Part shown: positions 40,546-64,000 of the stretch, in pieces
Numbering within the stretch: position 1 is the stretch's first letter
How the letters are laid out: every line of letters begins with the position of its first letter
Assembly (NCBI RefSeq): GCF_014805685.1
Contig: NC_060911.1
Coordinates: 10,842,212 to 10,906,211 of the forward strand
Reading direction: 5' to 3'
DNA length: 64,000 bases
Source of the DNA: Silurus meridionalis
Taxonomy: Eukaryota; Chordata; Actinopteri; Siluriformes; Siluridae
The notes under the pieces: generated by a model
Told to the model about the DNA's origin: nothing
The model's database searches: none
What the model saw: the letters and a program-made list of their open reading frames with translations, nothing else
Translations under genes and position numbers: made by a program

Positions 40546-41029
40546 CGAGTTGTGATTAGATTGTAAGCTGTTAGTGGTGGCAGCTGTGCCACTCATGTTA
40601 TGGCCTTGAATTAATTTAAGTTTTAGTGCTTGTTTAAGCCTGAATGTTGAGAGATTTGTTTTCCTTTGCAGATTTTATACTTGCCACTATTAAATCAGGG
40701 CTATAAGAATAGTGTGATTGTGTAGCAGTATAGATGATCAGTTGTGAATGTTTGAGGTGCATTTGGGTTTTCCAGTTATTCACTGTGCTCAAAGTCTGGC
40801 CTTTTCCAAGTTCTTCCATTTCACAATTTCAGGTCTTCCTCATGCAGGGACATATTAGTTTCAGTGAAATGAGATTGCAATGATTTGTTGCAGTTTGTGT
40901 AGAAAGGACATGTGATCGTCAGGCGTTAATATATTGTACATTTGGTTATTGTGTGTAACTAGAAACAACATGCTAAAAAAATTGTATATGTGAAAACAAT
41001 TCTAGAAATATCTACAATTATTTAATGAA

Positions 41030-41630
41030 AAATATTACATGTATAAAAGTATTCTGACCGTTTGCACAAACACTTCAAAATGGTGCCTCATTTCTCTTGA
41101 AAATTGCTGAAATGTTTCTACATCTTGACTAAAGTCTACCTGGGAAAAGGACCTCCGTCTGGGCTGAAGGATCACAACACTGGAGTGGCTTAGGGACAAC
41201 TATGTGAAAGTCCTGGAGTAGCCCAGCCAGAGTCCTGACTAAAACCCTATTTATCGCTGGAGAGACAAGAACATTACTGTGCACTAATGCTCCCCGTCCA
41301 ATCTGACCAGTTTGAGATGATTTGCCATGAAGTATGGCAGAAAATCCTTCAATACAGGTGCGTTGCATCATAACCAAAAAAGACTCGAGGCTGTAACTGC
41401 TGCCAAAGGTGCTTCTACTAAGTACTCAGTAAAGGATCTAAATACTTATATACTTGTGTATTTAAAAATACATTGTACATTTAAAGAATTCTGTTTTCAC
41501 TGTCAGTATGGGACCTGAGTGTAGACTCATGAGGAAAAAATACATTTTCATGATCGTACAATCAGGCAACATAACAAAATTGAAAAAGTGAAGGGGGTCT
41601 GAATACATTCTGAATGCACTGTGTAGCAGG
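41030..41630 (+). mobile_element. Tc1-like transposon remnant
   Basis: The left end near 41040 ('tattctgaccgtttgcacaa') and right end 'gtctgaatacattctgaatg' near 41600 are weak inverses. The middle is a decayed transposase 3' part ('cctggagtagcccagccagagtcctgac'). It lies between rpl9 and rfc1. Confidence 0.6.
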
Positions 41631-41837
41631 ACGTCAGGGCCAACACGACCTTCCAAAATCACTAACTTACATTTTTATATATTTTTGTACATGAATATGT
41701 ATTTAATTTCTCTCAGTAGACCACAGACAGGTTGGGGACCTGCTGAAAAATATTGATGGTTTCTTTAGCTGTGGCATCATAATGACTTAATTAGGTGTAT
41801 TTATTTTTTATTATATACACACACACCCACGTATATA

Positions 41838-42514
41838 TATTATATATATATTTCCATCTCCACTCTACTGTCTTCTACATCTGCCTCCTTCAGACCAACT
41901 ACTTGCATGTCTTCCCTCAGCACATCCATAAACCTCCTCCTTGGCCATCTTCTTTTCCTCCTTTCTGGTGGCTCCATCCTCAGCATTCTCCTACCGATAT
42001 ACCGCATGTCCCTCCTCTGCACATGTCCAAACCATCTCAATCTCACCTCCCTCACCTTGTCTCCAAAACGTCCTACATACTCCCAACAAAAACCTCAACA
42101 TCTTCAGCTATGGTACCTCCATCTCCTGTCTTTTGCTCAATACCACTGTCTCTAAACCATACATCTCAGGTCTCACCACAGTCCTATAAACTTTCCCTTT
42201 CACACTCTCAGATACTCTTTTATCACAAATCACTCCTGCTATCACTCTTCTCCACCCACTCCACCCTGCCTGCACTCTTTTCTTCACTTCTCTAACACAC
42301 TCTCCATTACTATGCACTGTTGATCCCAGGTACCTGAACTCCTTCACCTTCTCCACCTCTGATCCCTGCAGCCGCACCCCTCCACTGCCCTCCCTCTCAT
42401 TCACACACATGTACTCTGTCTTACTCCTACTGACTTTCATTCCCCTTCTCTCCAGTATGTACCTCCACCTCTCCAGGCTCTTCTCAACCTGCTCCCTACT
42501 CTCACCACAAATCA

Positions 42515-42517
<3 letters not shown>
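41838..42517 (-). mobile_element. Non-LTR (LINE) reverse transcriptase fragment, second copy
   Basis: On the minus strand: VICGESREQVEKSLERWRY, EFRYLGSTVHSNGECVREV and, after a deletion, the C-terminal LRWFGHVQRRDMRYIGRRM and RRRFMDVLREDMQVVGL. Same family and orientation as 16583-17690. The 5' side is cut off exactly where the (AC)n(AT)n tract begins. Confidence 0.8.

Positions 42518-42519
<2 letters not shown>

Positions 42520-42603
<84 letters not shown>
42520..42603. repeat. (AC)n(AT)n compound microsatellite
   Basis: About 18 AC units then about 23 AT units, about 230 bp upstream of the rfc1 start. Confidence 0.97.
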
Positions 42604-42608
<5 letters not shown>

Positions 42609-42659
42609 AAAACACATTAAAATGTTAGTCAGTGATTCTGATAGTTAAGGTGAGTGAAT

Positions 42660-42836
42660 GTCTTTCTGGCCCTGATGTCCTGTTACTTCCCCGCGTTTCC
42701 TGTTAGGCCCCGCCCCCTCTTGCGCGTCATCACGTCGCGCCAGAAATAATCACTTCTGGCGCCAAAGACTGGACGCGCATTATTGCGCACTTTTCGGCTA
42801 CAATAATAACAAAAAAGTTGATGACAACTGGTAAAG
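42660..42836 (+). promoter_or_regulatory. rfc1: rfc1 promoter with GC box and E2F site
   Basis: CpG-rich. GC box GGCCCCGCCCC at 42707-42717. On the minus strand TTTGGCGCC (42758-42766) fits the E2F consensus, as expected for an S-phase replication gene. 'gcgtcatcacgtcg' around 42723-42736 resembles an ATF/CREB half-site pair. No TATA box. Confidence 0.65.
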
Positions 42837-63912
<21,076 letters not shown>

Positions 63913-64000
63913 GTAGGTCATTCACGCAAGGGTGTACGCAAAAGACGTACGCAGATACGCAACGCCGTATGTTAAAAATGTCCCACGTATTGTTCCTACT

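Noticed and set aside
40300..42600. Search for klb exons between rpl9 and rfc1
   Set aside because: Only mariner, Tc1 and LINE debris plus a microsatellite are found. No glycoside-hydrolase-like frame with splice borders.

Overview
The window is vertebrate nuclear DNA, almost certainly from a teleost fish. All protein-coding genes are split by GT-AG introns. The non-genic DNA is dense in Tc1/mariner elements, tRNA-derived SINEs, hAT-like and TA-flanked MITEs, and very long (GT)n, (TA)n and (GATA)n-type microsatellites, a mix typical of otophysan fishes such as catfishes. The species assignment is inference.

Six protein-coding genes were recovered by joining exons by eye. In window order they are ube2k (-, first two coding exons, 41-855), smim14 (+, complete, 4216-9446), ugdh (+, complete, 14119-22271), lias (-, complete, 23088-35320), rpl9 (+, complete, 36076-39514) and rfc1 (+, 5' three quarters, 42837-63912, running off the right edge). 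This is the human 4p14 block UBE2K-SMIM14-UGDH-LIAS-RPL9-RFC1 with every relative orientation kept. KLB, which lies between RPL9 and RFC1 in human, is not seen here.

Layout: 1-1000 is the 5' end of ube2k. 1000-3100 is repeats. 3160-3689 is the smim14 promoter and untranslated first exon. 9447-12050 is smim14 downstream sequence with a deleted mariner. 12074-12265 is a TATA-type promoter and 5' UTR exon of ugdh. ugdh and lias converge, with candidate poly(A) signals only about 20-35 bp apart. lias and rpl9 diverge from a shared promoter of about 300 bp. 39515-42660 holds a duplicated rpl9 terminal exon and transposon debris. rfc1 then starts from a compact GC-box/E2F promoter.

The genes are housekeeping and metabolic. 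UBE2K conjugates ubiquitin. SMIM14 is a small ER membrane protein. UGDH makes UDP-glucuronate for glycosaminoglycans. LIAS makes lipoyl cofactors in mitochondria. RPL9 is a large-subunit ribosomal protein. RFC1 is the large subunit of the PCNA clamp loader. They form a conserved linkage group, not a pathway.

The observations I rate highest are: a second, tandem rpl9 terminal exon in correct splice phase with its own poly(A) signal; dinucleotide (GT)n/(AC)n tracts abutting or lying close to at least 14 exon junctions in ugdh, lias and rfc1; four full CTCF-consensus sites, two of them a 61-bp tandem pair; and a 415-bp near-palindromic fold-back element in an rfc1 intron.
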